64,000 nt of DNA. Source: Timema cristinae. Lineage: Eukaryota > Arthropoda > Insecta > Phasmatodea > Timematidae. The notes beneath the pieces were generated by a model. The model was given only the letters and a program-made list of their open reading frames with translations. It was not told the origin of the DNA and did no database searches. Every line of letters begins with the position of its first letter. Position 1 is the stretch's first letter. Both the position numbers and the translations under genes were made by a program. Below are positions 1-10,429 of the stretch, piece by piece. The stretch spans positions 36,388,387 to 36,452,386 of the forward strand of contig JBCFYV010000012.1 of the NCBI GenBank assembly GCA_039000515.1. The letters are read 5' to 3'.

Positions 1-390
1 AAATGGCTCACCACACGAAGGGCGAGGCCCAGGCCAGCGGGCCCAGAACCCCAAGGACCCGGCCTATAGCACAGCACCCCCAGAGCCCAGGCCCGAAAGA
101 TCGAGCCCCTCCCCTCTGCCAACCCCATCACTCGTTGGCAATTAAACTCACTTCCCCACAGAGTCCAACCCATTTCTGGGCCGCCGCCGCCGCCGCAGAC
201 GTCAAGCCACGCGAGCCCGCCAACAAGCTCGTATGACCTCAGTCCATGACGTGGGCTTTGGAGCCCAGCCCTATGTACTGCGTATAACGGAAGTCTAACG
301 AAGGCATACCAGTCTGCAGGGCCACCCCGAGCACCCGTATGTAACCTCTAAGGCCCGACCTATAGCGCAGCACCCTCTCTGGCACGTTGT
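1..390. other. GC-rich block of unknown origin
   Basis: The first ~390 bases are much richer in G and C than the rest of the window. A motif close to CCTATAGCACAGCACCC occurs twice, near 63-80 and 358-375, with one or two differences. An open frame of 77 codons (3-236, plus) is Pro/Ser/Arg-rich and low in complexity, and looks like a by-product of the base composition. I recognise no family. It could be the edge of a transposon, a 5' UTR or a GC-rich repeat running in from outside the window. Confidence 0.4.
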
Positions 391-465
391 AAGGGGAATG
401 GTAAGAATACCGTAAAAAGCCTATTCTCAGTTAGTAGTGCGTCTAGCTACCTAAATAACTGTGCC

Positions 466-640
466 AGATTTGATTTCCAGCGTGGGCGAAATATTTTTCA
501 TTTGATTAAACTATGGGCTCCCCTTTCACACAGACGAGTTAACAGCCAGGTGACTTGTTGTTGCGTTTGTTCTAGAATCAAGCTATTTTATAGGTTGTGT
601 TCTGATATAATCAAGTGGTTCAGAGATCATCCATAAAATA
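466..640 (+). repeat. SINE-3 copy, head mostly lost
   Basis: The body matches the other SINE-3 copies in order: an ATTTGATTTCCAG-like B-box remnant, a 'gggctcccctttcaca' block, 'gagttaacagccagg', then a 'gatataatcaagtggttcag' 3' end. The A-box half is not recognisable. It is diverged, so an old copy. Confidence 0.6.
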
Positions 641-1040
641 CCCCAATATAATAAGTATGTGAATAGGATATAGTGAGTGTGTTTCCACTGACAGGCATCG
701 TTTTCACCTTTTATTAAAAATAAATTTCAAGAGGAGCTCAAAAGTTATCATTGGGTATCAGTGTAGAGTGTGAAGACCTCTTTTTGTACCCCTTGTCTCT
801 AATCTGTCAAGATGACTGAGACAAGGAGGTATAAGAGGGGCCAACACGAGAAAGCACACACATGGTTGGAGGTTTTCGGTAGTAGGCAGTGGTTTCAATC
901 TCAAATTAGTTGAAGGGCCGGATTTGCAAACTTGGGGCGTGTTGTGAACCACTATATAGAAATATGATTGATTAAATATATTCTATACTTTTGTTTTTGC
1001 CGCGTATCTTAACTTCCCGCCAAGACTTTGCACGTTCTAA
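640..1040. other. no gene seen
   Basis: AT-rich sequence. A 64-codon frame on the minus strand (758-952) has no recognisable domain and no support from neighbours. I see nothing to annotate. Confidence 0.5.
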
Positions 1041-1225
1041 TCATAGGATGAAGAAGATATAATTTAGAGGAAATGTAGCCGAATTTGAACGAAGATAATG
1101 TTATAGACCATCTATGAAAAAACAACCTCTGAACACGCGGTTGGAATTAGAACCCTGACCTCCCCAACACCAGCAAACTAGTCCAGATGAAACTGGCGTT
1201 TAATGTGCGTGCCCAACGATGTAGG
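1040..1225 (-). repeat. SINE-1b fragment, diverged
   Basis: Read on the minus strand it retains the SINE-1 order: a diverged B-box region, the poly-T/AAATGG block and the 'cacttcctctaaa' stretch (seen on plus as 'tttagaggaaatgta'). The tail with the CCCGAACGGG motif is missing. Confidence 0.5.
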
Positions 1226-1720
1226 TATTTACTAGCTATTTTATGCAATGTATTTAAAAGCATTAATGCACATTTAAAATATTTAATCACTTATATTTTG
1301 CCAGATATGAATGGTGGTCAACGAAATGCTCAAAGCAGTATTTATTAAATTATGTAAATAAAAGTTCCCACAATCAAGGATTATAATAGATAAAAATATA
1401 CATCAAGATTTGATAAAGATACTAGTGTTTTTTGCTGTTCAAAATTAAATACACACTAAAATTAAACTATTCTATTTTGTGCGCGTATATGAATGAGGAC
1501 CTGAAAGTAATATAAAGGTATTGAAGACAAGCGGGCTGACCACATGTATCTCGTGAGTTGGATACAGTTCGTGGGTCGTTAGTTTGTGAACCCCACTCTA
1601 TAAGTTTTATTAATTACAGTGTGTAGACAGATTATTATGTTAGTGGCAATAGAAAATTGAGTATGTGTCAGTCGTCTGGGGTCAAGTCCCAAAACTACGC
1701 TCCACATTAGCTATTCCAAC
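1225..1720. other. AT-rich, no gene seen
   Basis: AT-rich sequence without a long open frame or a recognisable repeat. Confidence 0.4.
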
Positions 1721-1721
1721 A

Positions 1722-1975
1722 CCCTTCGGTGTCTGAATGGTCTAAGTTGTCACTTTTGCAATAGACCAGACCACCAATGACGAAGAAACTGGGGTTCCAA
1801 ACCATGTCGGGTGTACTGAGGGTGATTTTTTTTCCCTAAATTGTTTTCCCCTCTCCTCCTCCACGCAAATATGGGTACACTTCCTCTAAACTCAACCTTT
1901 TTGGTCCCAAACACATTAGCGTAATAGTACATATGCGTACATCCCGAATAGATATTAAGATGCATTGCTAAAGAT
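1722..1975 (+). repeat. SINE-1b copy, nearly full length
   Basis: Starts with the 'cttcggtg' head and 'tggtctaag' A-box region, then a degraded B box (GGTTCCAAACC). The 'ctccacgcaaatatggg' body, 'cacttcctctaaa' and 'cattagcgtaa' follow, and a damaged 'cccgaatagatattaagatgc' tail ends it. Length is about 250 bp, as in other SINE-1 copies. Confidence 0.75.
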
Positions 1976-1979
1976 AAAA

Positions 1980-3035
1980 CTATCACTAAACGTCTGTATA
2001 CATTCTTCAACCATGTTCAGTGGAACGGCCACGGCTCGCATGTTAATCGCAAGCATAGAAACTCCAGTTTGAGCGTCACGCACCCTTACGATAGATCAAC
2101 CAATGACATCAAGAGCCACGTCGTACACTTGGCTGGTTAGAGCTACAGTAAAGAGGTTCTCACATAATATAAAGACGGATATTAATGTAAAGGACATTTC
2201 TTAAGAAATTAAAAATACTTGGTTTTCCCCGGTCAACATTGATACATTTTACTTTATTAAAAGAACTATTTTATAGGTAATGATATTATCTACGAAAAGT
2301 GGTGGTGGCAGAACACAAGACTTGGCTAAGTTATAGCAGCTATATGAACTATATGAACTTTTATAGGCAAAAAAAAAATGTTTATATCTAAAACGGGCTT
2401 TAGGTAACTTTGCTCAGTATTGACGTGGCTGCCTCGGCTAGCGAGACGATATCAATAACGGTCAGGCTATATTGATTAGAAAATAATGGTCTACGTCGTT
2501 TTCTGGAACTACTTCTATATTCTGCCTAAGCTTATACTCCATTTTGCCCTTTACACACAGCTGTCCTTTACACACCGCTGCCATTTTCATGTCAATAAGA
2601 GAGGAGATTTATATACGAAACATCTTATCAGCTAGGTAAAGAGTAAAGCTGCTTCTAGTTCTCAGCTATATTAAAATCGTGTGTTGTTAGCCTATCAACA
2701 CGTTACTATATTTGTTAGAGGAAGGCTAAATCTAGGCCTTTTTTTCATCAAGCCTGGTCTCATAGCTCCGCAAATGTGCTTAAAAAGTCGTTAAATGCTA
2801 ATGTCACATTTTCACAAATTTATTTATATTAATAAAACTCAAACTATAGGAATGTTAAAGAAAAAGATTCATATTAGACTCTTTCGACTTTATTTTGGCG
2901 TTTAGCCATATTTTGAAATAAAAGCATCGAGGAATTAAATATTGCGTCAGAGCTGAACGTCTGTGAGGCAATTTCTAGCTTACCAAGGCGGCGCCCTTAA
3001 GCGACGTCTTCTGAACACTCATGTTACAATCACAT
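1980..3035. other. AT-rich, no gene seen
   Basis: No open frame with a recognisable domain. Short direct repeats such as 'tatatgaact' twice near 2341-2358 are present. Old degraded repeats are likely but not assignable. Confidence 0.4.
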
Positions 3036-3037
3036 GA

Positions 3038-3292
3038 CCTGCTTCGGTGGTAGTAGAGTGGACTAAAGCGTAAATCTCGCAATCGACTGGACTGACGGTA
3101 ATAGGAAAATTGGGAAACGAGTCTCGGTTGGTAGTACTGAGGTTGCTTTCCCCTAAAGGTTTTACATTTCCCCTCCACGCAAACAAGGGTACACTTTCTC
3201 TACGTTTAACCTTCCTCGTTCCTATCACATTAGTGTAACTAGTATATATGTTTATAGCCCGGACGGTTCGTGAGACGCGATTCTAAAAACCA
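3038..3292 (+). repeat. SINE-1b copy
   Basis: Head 'ctgcttcggtgg', diverged A and B boxes, then 'cccctccacgcaaacaaggg', a Pol III-type SINE body and a mutated tail 'cccggacggttcgtgagacgcg'. Minus-strand open frames over this copy are translations of the repeat and not genes. Confidence 0.7.
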
Positions 3293-3294
3293 TC

Positions 3295-3680
3295 AAATAA
3301 CAATCACATTGTTCCACTCTCAAGCGCCGAACTCACAGTGATCACAATCGATTGGCGCTACAAAGGCTTATAAAACTGCGCAATTTTTAAAATAAGAAAA
3401 GTTATTGAAATCAAATATTTTCTAGAAATCTAGAGTTTCAGCATTCTTTATGTTTAATAATTTTGTTAGTATTTGATAGCCTTTCACATATTAATAACAC
3501 TATTCAAACTAATTATGTGCATTAAACTTTCCATGTTTTCTTTTAAATAGGACATTGTTTCATGGAATACTGATAATGGTGCACTGACAATATTACGGCT
3601 CCTTAATTGCAAGCATAAATAGAAAGTTTTGTCCGATGTCAGCCATTTATTGATAAACCAATATATATTTTTAAACACTT
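3295..3680. other. AT-rich, no gene seen
   Basis: AT-rich. A 64-codon frame on minus (3484-3678) has no recognisable domain. Confidence 0.4.
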
Positions 3681-3682
3681 AA

Positions 3683-3906
3683 GCCGTTCTGGTTATACGC
3701 AGATATATTAATTAGGCTAGTGTGGTAGCGATGAGGAAGGTTAATTTTTAGAGAAAATATACTTGCATTTGCGTGGAGGGAGAGTTGAAATCATATAGGA
3801 AAAACCACCCTCAATACACCCGAACGGGAATCGAAACCCCTTCACCTCATCATCGGAAGTCCAGTCTATTGCAAGAGAGACTCCCTAGACCATTCGACCA
3901 CCAAAG
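3683..3906 (-). repeat. SINE-1b copy
   Basis: On plus it begins with the complement of the tail ('gttctggttatacgc'), then 'gcatttgcgtggaggg', 'aaaaaccaccctcaatacac', 'cgggaatcgaaacccc' (B box complement) and 'ccattcgaccacc' (head). The copy ends 22 bp before the next, inversely oriented SINE. Confidence 0.75.
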
Positions 3907-3927
3907 ATATTTATCAACTATTTACTT

Positions 3928-4175
3928 TACCCACTTCGGTGGCCGCGTGATCTGACGCGCTACTCTTGCAGTAGAATAGATTGCCGATGACGAGGAGATC
4001 GAGGTTTTAATCTCGGTCGGGTGTACAAAGGGTTTTTAAAAAAATGATTTTCCACTCTCCATTCACGAAAATGAAACTACATGCCCAATATATATAGTCT
4101 TCCTCATCCATAAAATTATTAGCGTAAATAGTACATAACCCGAACGAGTAGTAAGATATGGTGCTAAAAAAATTA
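3928..4175 (+). repeat. SINE-1b copy
   Basis: Head 'cacttcggtggccgcgtgatct', then 'gatgacgaggagatcgaggtt', 'cggtcgggtgtac', 'ttttccactctcc', and tail 'aacccgaacgagtagtaagat' followed by an A-rich stretch. It is oriented head to head with the copy at 3683-3906. Confidence 0.8.
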
Positions 4176-4497
4176 CTTTTAGGATTAAATAATACAATGT
4201 CGCTTAGGATGAACCATAATTATTATTCTTTCCCGGAATGTCGCTTATACTGTCACTTGCTGTACTGGGAAAGTAGATTTTTAAAAGTGTGTTAGATGGA
4301 AGGGGTATTGCTACGTAATTTAGGGTTAAATATTACATGACCTTATCCAAACCATCTGCCCCATATCCCCAACTAACACCTCTAAGCTCCCCCAAAATTA
4401 CATATAAAATATTATATGAATAATAGTATGTGAGATTAATAATTAAAATTAAATTTAAATCCATTCAGTACTCATTACTGAAATAATGTCCCCACAA
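4176..4497. other. AT-rich, no gene seen
   Basis: AT-rich spacer between SINE copies with no recognisable content. Confidence 0.4.
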
Positions 4498-4733
4498 CTT
4501 AGTACCCGTTTGGATTATATGCACATATACTTAAGTACGTTGTTGTGTTAAGTATTATAAAGGTTGGGTTGAAAAAAATTGTACCTGTATTTTCGTGTAG
4601 GGAGAGTGGAAAATGATTTTAAGAAAAACAACCCTTAGTACACCCAAATGATATTCGAACCTTAATCTCTCGGTCATCGGCAGTTTAGTCTAGTGCTATA
4701 GTAATGACTTTGGAACTATTCGTCCAATAAGGC
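4498..4733 (-). repeat. SINE-1b copy
   Basis: Plus-strand order is tail ('tagtacccgtttggattat'), 'gtagggagagtggaaaatg', 'aaaaacaacccttagtacac', B box complement 'attcgaacctt' and head 'cgtccaataaggcc'. It is diverged but collinear with intact copies. Confidence 0.7.
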
Positions 4734-4734
4734 C

Positions 4735-5280
4735 AGTATGATTATTGTTAGTTCACGAAGTCTGTCAACAATAATGTCCTTAGTTTTGTTGTCAATTTGT
4801 ACTGTATAAATACCTTTGCTATCGTTTTGAAAATCTCCTAAAGAATTTTGAAAACTTTTTAGTTATGTTTTCACTTTTAGAACTTTCAAGAAATAAAATG
4901 ATAATATAAGCCCTTTTTGTTTTTCGGAAGGATGTTTTCATTTAGTTTTTTATAAAACATGTATTACACATATTGTAAATTGTTTTATTAAAATGTATTT
5001 AACTTTTCTCAGAACCACCAGTATAATTTTGTTAAAGTCTTGACCACCGCCTCATAAAAAAAACGGAAAAGGCTATGAAAGATGGAAAGAATAGTTTCAG
5101 ATAAAATGTACAGAATTGCCGCTTGGTGAATGGATCAAAATATCACGATTGTTTTAAGTCGCGTTGCATTAAATTTTAGATCACTTTGAATTAGTTCAAC
5201 AAGTTGTTAGAGTAATAGTTAGATTTGCCCTATTAGTTTACAAACTACAGTAGGACTTGTGTAGGAAGTAACTTAAAAAA
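4735..5280. other. AT-rich, no gene seen
   Basis: No recognisable gene or repeat. Confidence 0.4.
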
Positions 5281-5282
5281 AG

Positions 5283-5510
5283 CTGTACGACACCTTAGCT
5301 CAGTCCATAGCGTGTATGTCTATTGAGTTTAGGCTCCCAGGTTCGATTTAAAACATGGCTGGAAAATGTATTATTGGTGAAATGTGGGTTTCTCCTTTCA
5401 CAGTGATGAATTAACGGCCTGGGGTTGGATGTAGCGTACTAGATTTAAGCTGGTTCATAATGTTTGTGTTGATATAATCAGTTGGTTCAAAAAGTGCACG
5501 TTAAATAGGC
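5283..5510 (+). repeat. SINE-3 copy, tRNA-like head preserved
   Basis: The head reads 'caccttagctcagtccata', close to a Pol III A box, followed about 35 bp later by 'ccaggttcgattt', a B box. The body runs 'tttctcctttcacagtgatg', 'aattaacggcc', 'gttctaaa'-like sequence and 'gatataatcagttggttca'. It lacks the CCCGAACGGG tail of SINE-1 and SINE-2, so it presumably used a different LINE partner. This is the best plus-strand copy for defining the family. Confidence 0.75.
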
Positions 5511-6420
5511 CTACCTCAAATTTTAAACAAACATATTTCTTTGCAATCAACATTGATAACATTTACTATATTTTTATTATTTTTATTGGTATTGATAATG
5601 TTCATCAAAAGTGAGATCTAAGGGCCTACATCAAAGGACTTAACGAATAAATATTTTGACATTATTTTAGTGGCTTTAATATTGGTCAAAAAAAATTTCT
5701 TCCTATCATAATCGGACTGTACACATATCTATGTATCAAACCATTTATCTATAAAATATATTATTAAATTACTCAAAATGATTCAAAACGCATGCTATTG
5801 CCCCATCTAAAGATTAATAATCTTATATACACAGTGTTGGTCAAGTGGTGTATGGAGTTAAACTAGTAGTGCATTTCTCTGGTCTCTGTGAAGAAAACTT
5901 GCTTGGGGGACGGGGGTTAGAATCCTGGCCTGGTGCTCTGATTAGGATTTTCCACATTATATTTTCACGTCCTTTTTCCCGCCTATTCTGGTGAATATTC
6001 TTTCAATTATGTGGAATTTGGGAATCACTGTTATAGGTTATCGGTTTTTATTTTACTGTACTAGACTGTCAAAAAATCTACAGAAAAATCATTGAAGGCA
6101 CGTTTAGTACATTATAATAAAACTACAATGATACGGTTCATGGCATTGAAAGCGTTGGTAATTCATGTCAAATAAAAGGTCAAGTCAGAAAATATTGGAG
6201 GAATTGATCCTGGGTTTAAAATGATATATCTAGTCCATTCTTGCACACAGCCACTCTTCATTTTAAAATAATAACCATCATATTAATAATTATAATGATA
6301 ATAACGTCTTTATTTGGGCAAAGTTAAGGACATAACCTGTTCTTACATTTAACTCCTTAGTAATAAAGCATGTTCATATTTATACTTATGTGCCATTAAT
6401 AATTAAAGACTTATTTATAA
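5511..6420. other. AT-rich; possible decayed tRNA-like repeat at 5838-5990
   Basis: Around 5838-5990 there is a weak tRNA-like order, 'ggtcaagtggtgta' followed by 'gggggttagaatcctggcc'. It may be a further SINE or a very old copy. The rest is AT-rich without a recognisable gene. Confidence 0.3.
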
Positions 6421-6430
6421 TGTGTATACT

Positions 6431-6458
6431 AAAATAATAATAATAATAATAATAATAG
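6431..6458. repeat. (AAT)n microsatellite
   Basis: Uninterrupted AAT/TAA triplets. Such runs are common here, probably partly as relics of SINE and LINE tails. Confidence 0.9.
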
Positions 6459-6650
6459 TATATTTATCTCGCAGCTCTTCATATAATTCTACTTTTATGG
6501 ACATAAACAAATGTTGATAGCATAAATAAAGAAAGAGAGGGAAAAGTAATTAAAACAAACAATCATATCACACACATTCACATACATCTAAACATGATGG
6601 AAATAGCAAATAATTTAAAAAGAAAACTATTCTGAAAGTAACATTTAGTA

Positions 6651-6654
<4 letters not shown>

Positions 6655-6698
<44 letters not shown>
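6655..6698. repeat. (TA)n microsatellite
   Basis: About 20 uninterrupted TA dinucleotides, self-complementary and able to extrude as a hairpin. Confidence 0.95.
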
Positions 6699-6699
<1 letters not shown>

Positions 6700-6702
<3 letters not shown>

Positions 6703-7228
6703 TACATTCTATAATTAATAATTATAATGATAATAATAATAGTTTTAATTTAAACACACACTCCTACTGTGTCCCCACATTTACGAACTAGACTCTGCTC
6801 GTAGACGTTGAACAAGCTTATGCTGAGAATATTTTATAGTGGCAGCAGTTTTAATATTTAGATACAGAACATTTCATGAACGCGCTCCAGAAGCAGTAAA
6901 AGTGAAAGAATAGCAGTTATATATGTGGATAGGGGTGGAAAGTGTGTGGGTGTCGAGGATTAGCATGAAGAGGTACTAAACGTATGTAGAAGTATTGAGG
7001 ATATCCTGTTAGAAACATTTCCTTTGTCATTACAAGATTATGTAGGTGCCGTCCATCGTATAGTTATAGCCGGTCAAGTTTGTATAATATGTATAAATAT
7101 AGTCACTGGATCTTAATTGGAAGATACATATTACCAGCATGTTTTGAAGTTTTTGTAATCTACTCGCAGGTTAAATAATGAAGTCATTGTAAACTATGTC
7201 ACAGTAATCAAAGGGAGGAATTATCATA
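6700..7228. other. AT-rich, no gene seen
   Basis: Includes short AAT runs. No gene or classifiable repeat up to the hAT target site. Confidence 0.4.
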
Positions 7229-7236
7229 GTTTAAAC

Positions 7237-9816
7237 CAGTGGTTCGCAACCTTTTGTGGCCCATCTCCCCTTTCTGGAGGTTGACTAAAACCTATCGCCC
7301 CCTTTTCATTTTATGCCTAATTTTAATTTGAAGTAAGGAGTAAATAATAAAGCAGTTTTATTATTATAAACAATTTTAATACCGTATATAAAAACAACCA
7401 AAGAAGTTTTATCCGGTCACTCTTGAATAAAATAGAAAAAAATGTACACTTTTTACAGATTTTTTTTAAATAACAAAGAAGTGAAATAATTAACTAAGAT
7501 CATTGATGTACATTTAAAAAACAGGAGTACATGTTTTCATTTTTAAATTGGAATCTGGAAAAATTAAGAAAGTGTACAGTTAAAATTTGAAAAAATAAAT
7601 GAAAGTTTGAAAACTTTGTTATTGTTTTATTTTACCTTTTCAATGGCTGCCTTGTGCTTGGTAGATTTCAGTTAAAGTTTGAATATCCGACTTTATGTTC
7701 GTCAAGTTCAGGCGCAAGTCTCCTTTGAGGCAAATGTCCAACTTATTTCTTTGTTTTGTGAGGAGCTTGACAACAGAACTAAATCTTTTTTCAACTAAAT
7801 ATGTTGACGGGAACGAGATGAGAAGTGGTTCAGTTTTTCCCCACAGTTGTGGATAAGTGTCCATAATCTTCACCCAGCCTAACTCGTAACCGCTCTGCTT
7901 GAAAATGATTTTCGCCTCACAGTCATACTTCAGATCTAGAAACTCTGTCTGCAAAGAGTTATCAAGCTTATCCACAGCTTCAAACGAGAATAGATCTAGA
8001 ATCCAATCCGGAATTTGTAACTTGGTCAAATCTTCAAATCTTAATTCCATGTCAGTTTTTAACTGGTCAAGGTGATCAGTAAAAATTAGGATTTTGTCTT
8101 CTGGGAGTTCATGAGTCCCGTTATCTGACACTGAACACTTTTTAAGGGTCGGAAACTGAATCAGCTCTTTACGGCCAATATTTACCTCGTGAATATCAAA
8201 CTTGGCGATGAATGATGAAATAATTCCTTTGGCCTTGATAAGGTTCATCTTGTTTCCTTGAAGCCTTATATTGACTTCGTTTATTTTTTCAAAAATATCT
8301 GTAAGGTACGCAAGTTCAAACTTGCGTTGCTTCAAATTCTCACTTAAAACAGGATCAGACGTGTCGAGAAACTCAGTAACCGTGAAAAATAATTCGAAGA
8401 AACGGCGCAAACAGTTTCCTTTGGAAAGCCACCTCACGGCCGTATGTAGAAGCAAGCGTTCGAATTCCTCATCATTTTCATGGCAAAGTTGTCGGAACAG
8501 ACGGTCATTGAGGAAATTAGCTTTAATCTTGTTGACACCAGTAATGACCAGCATTAGGGTTTCATGCAGGACACCACTCAATTTTTTCGCAGCTAAGTTT
8601 TGACGATGAATGACACAGTGAATAGTGATGACCTCTGGCACTTCTTTCTTAAGGTGGGATAGAAACCTAGCATGACGACCTGACATGGCAGGAGCACCGT
8701 CTGTTGCGCAAGCGCTCACGTTTGTTAGGGGAATCTCTTTTTCCTCAAAATAATATTGTACCACTTTAAAAATCGACGATCCCTTCGTATCAGTGATCAA
8801 TGTTCTAGCAAACAGCATTTCCTCAGTAATTTCCTTTTGTTCATTGATAAACCTCACATAATCTAATAAAATTGCTTTGTTATCAATCGCAGTTGATTCA
8901 TCAATCTGCAATGCAAATTTACTTTTTTTCAACAAATTGGTGAGTTTGGATTCAACGTCTGTGGCTATTTCGTCAATTCACCTGGAAACAGTATTGTTGC
9001 TCAAAGGAACCAATTGACTTATCTTATTACTAGGGCCCTCGCCTAGCATGATTTCAACAATTTTTTTGGTAGCCGGTAAAACAAGAGTTTCGCCAATTGT
9101 GTGAGGTTTACCACATTTAGCGATCAATAAAGACACCTCGTAAGAAGCAAGAATACCTTTGTCAAGATCGGTTGCTCGTTTTTTAAATAATTCACTCACA
9201 TTAGGGCGTTTAACAATTTTGGCTTTGAGGTTTTGAAAATAACTAAGTTCTTAACTCACTTTATCACTGTGTACTCTTGATAAATGATCTTTCATTCGCG
9301 AAGGCTTCATGGCTTCATTACTAGTAAATGTTTTATCGCACAAAAGACAATGTGGAAACTGCACATTTTGCGGTGACGCGATAAAACCGAATTTTAAATA
9401 CTCAGCTGAGTATTGACGACACTTCTTTTTGAATACATTGTGCATGAACTTCTACACTTCAAAACAAACGCACAAAAACTGATGGTGAGGCACACAAAGG
9501 CTAGTGAAGACTGAAGACGAATGTAGGTCAATGGCAAGTGTGTTGTGTTGGCAGGAGGGGGAGGGGGTTGAGTCACCAGTCGGCCACACTGAACAACAAC
9601 AGGTGGGGGACTGTGAAGAGGGGTGAGTGCAGTGAACTCGCCGGCTGAGAATAGCCAGTGACTCGTGCTACCCGGCAAAGTCTACTGTACAGTACTATTT
9701 TAATTTTCCCCCCTTTGAATACTCATCGCCCCCAAATCGCCCCCCACTTATTTATTGCCCCCCTGATAACCCAAATCGCCCACTCGGGGTGATCGCCCCC
9801 AGGTTGGGAACCACTG
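7237..9816 (-). mobile_element. hAT DNA transposon copy 1 (2580 bp)
   Basis: Terminal inverted repeats are visible. The plus-strand left end reads CAGTGGTTCGCAACCTTT, and the right end read on minus is CAGTGGTTCCCAACCTGG. Both ends are flanked by the identical 8-mer GTTTAAAC (7229-7236 and 9817-9824), which fits the hAT target consensus nTnnnnAn. The element encodes one transposase on minus, now broken. The sub-terminal sequence at the 5' (right) side is G/C-run-rich ('cgcccccc'). CAGTGGTT-type termini and 8-bp duplications are established hAT features. Both ends and the duplication are intact, so only the coding region shows decay. Confidence 0.96.
7640..9445 (-). pseudogene. hAT transposase, ZBED5/SCAND3-like, broken
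   Basis: The gene begins near 9445 with MHNVFKKKCRQYSAEYLKFG. A BED-type zinc finger follows (CLLC at the Cys pair, HLSRVH at the His pair). The frame is cut by a TAA shortly after the finger (SDKVS-stop) and by a TGA near 8978 where the sister copy has CGA (Arg), a change expected from CpG decay. From 8935 to 7640 there are 431 uninterrupted codons. They carry the DDE-type transposase core: LQIDEST, the CATDGAPAMSG motif, IHCVIHRQNLAAKK, HTAVRWLSKG, and a C-terminal dimerisation region (YLVEKRFSSV...LRLNLTNI). The family resembles ZBED5, FAM200 and SCAND3, which are domesticated hATs in vertebrates. The intact C-terminal half is long, but two stops remove any full-length protein. Confidence 0.93.
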
Positions 9817-9825
9817 GTTTAAACA

Positions 9826-10171
9826 AATGATTTTAAGAGCAGCAGGACGAAAGTTCAAGTTACTTTATTAAATGTAAAAACGCGAAAACTTTTTACAAAT
9901 AATATGAGTTAATTGGTTAAACCATATATATATATAAGCCATGATTGTTGAGCACAGGTACCAAATGAATTATATCATTTTTTATTTAATATTACATTAA
10001 AAAAGTTAAAAGAAAACTTCTTGAAGACTTATTGGAACTGTAATTGTTAAGAAAGCTGAGAACACAACATTATCTTGGCGTTTTATTTAACAGTCATTAT
10101 ATTATTTTTAGCTTAAATAGTAGTTCATTAATACCTGTCACTAAATACGACCGTGACCATTCTCATATTTT
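9826..10171. other. AT-rich, no gene seen
   Basis: AT-rich sequence between the hAT and the next SINE, with no recognisable content. Confidence 0.4.
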
Positions 10172-10352
10172 ATTCTAATTGGGTTAGAATGATAAAAAAA
10201 ATATTTAGAGGAAGTGTATTCACATTGGCGTCTAAGGAAAGTAGGAAATAATCTATGAAAAAACACCCGAGTGAGATTCTAGCCACGACCTTCAGTCACC
10301 GTTAAATCATACCAGACGAGAACTACGAGTTAGTTTGTGTGCTCACTGAAAC
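10172..10352 (-). repeat. SINE-1b fragment, diverged
   Basis: Plus-strand order 'tttagaggaagtgtattcac', 'atgaaaaaacacccgagtga', then a diverged B-box complement 'gattctagccacgacc'. The tail is missing. Confidence 0.5.
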
Positions 10353-10429
10353 AGGTTCCTAAACAGTTTATTTTTTTAAATAAGTTTATTGCCACTTTTA
10401 AAACTAATGTTAGTAGGCATTCACTACCT

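Noticed and set aside
3..236. 77-codon open frame in the GC-rich start
   Set aside because: Pro/Ser/Arg/Ala-rich translation typical of GC-rich non-coding DNA, with no domain and no neighbour supporting it.
8271..8603. 110-codon frames opposite both hAT transposases (8271-8603 and 26734-27066)
   Set aside because: Antisense shadows of the transposase. They match each other only because the transposons do.
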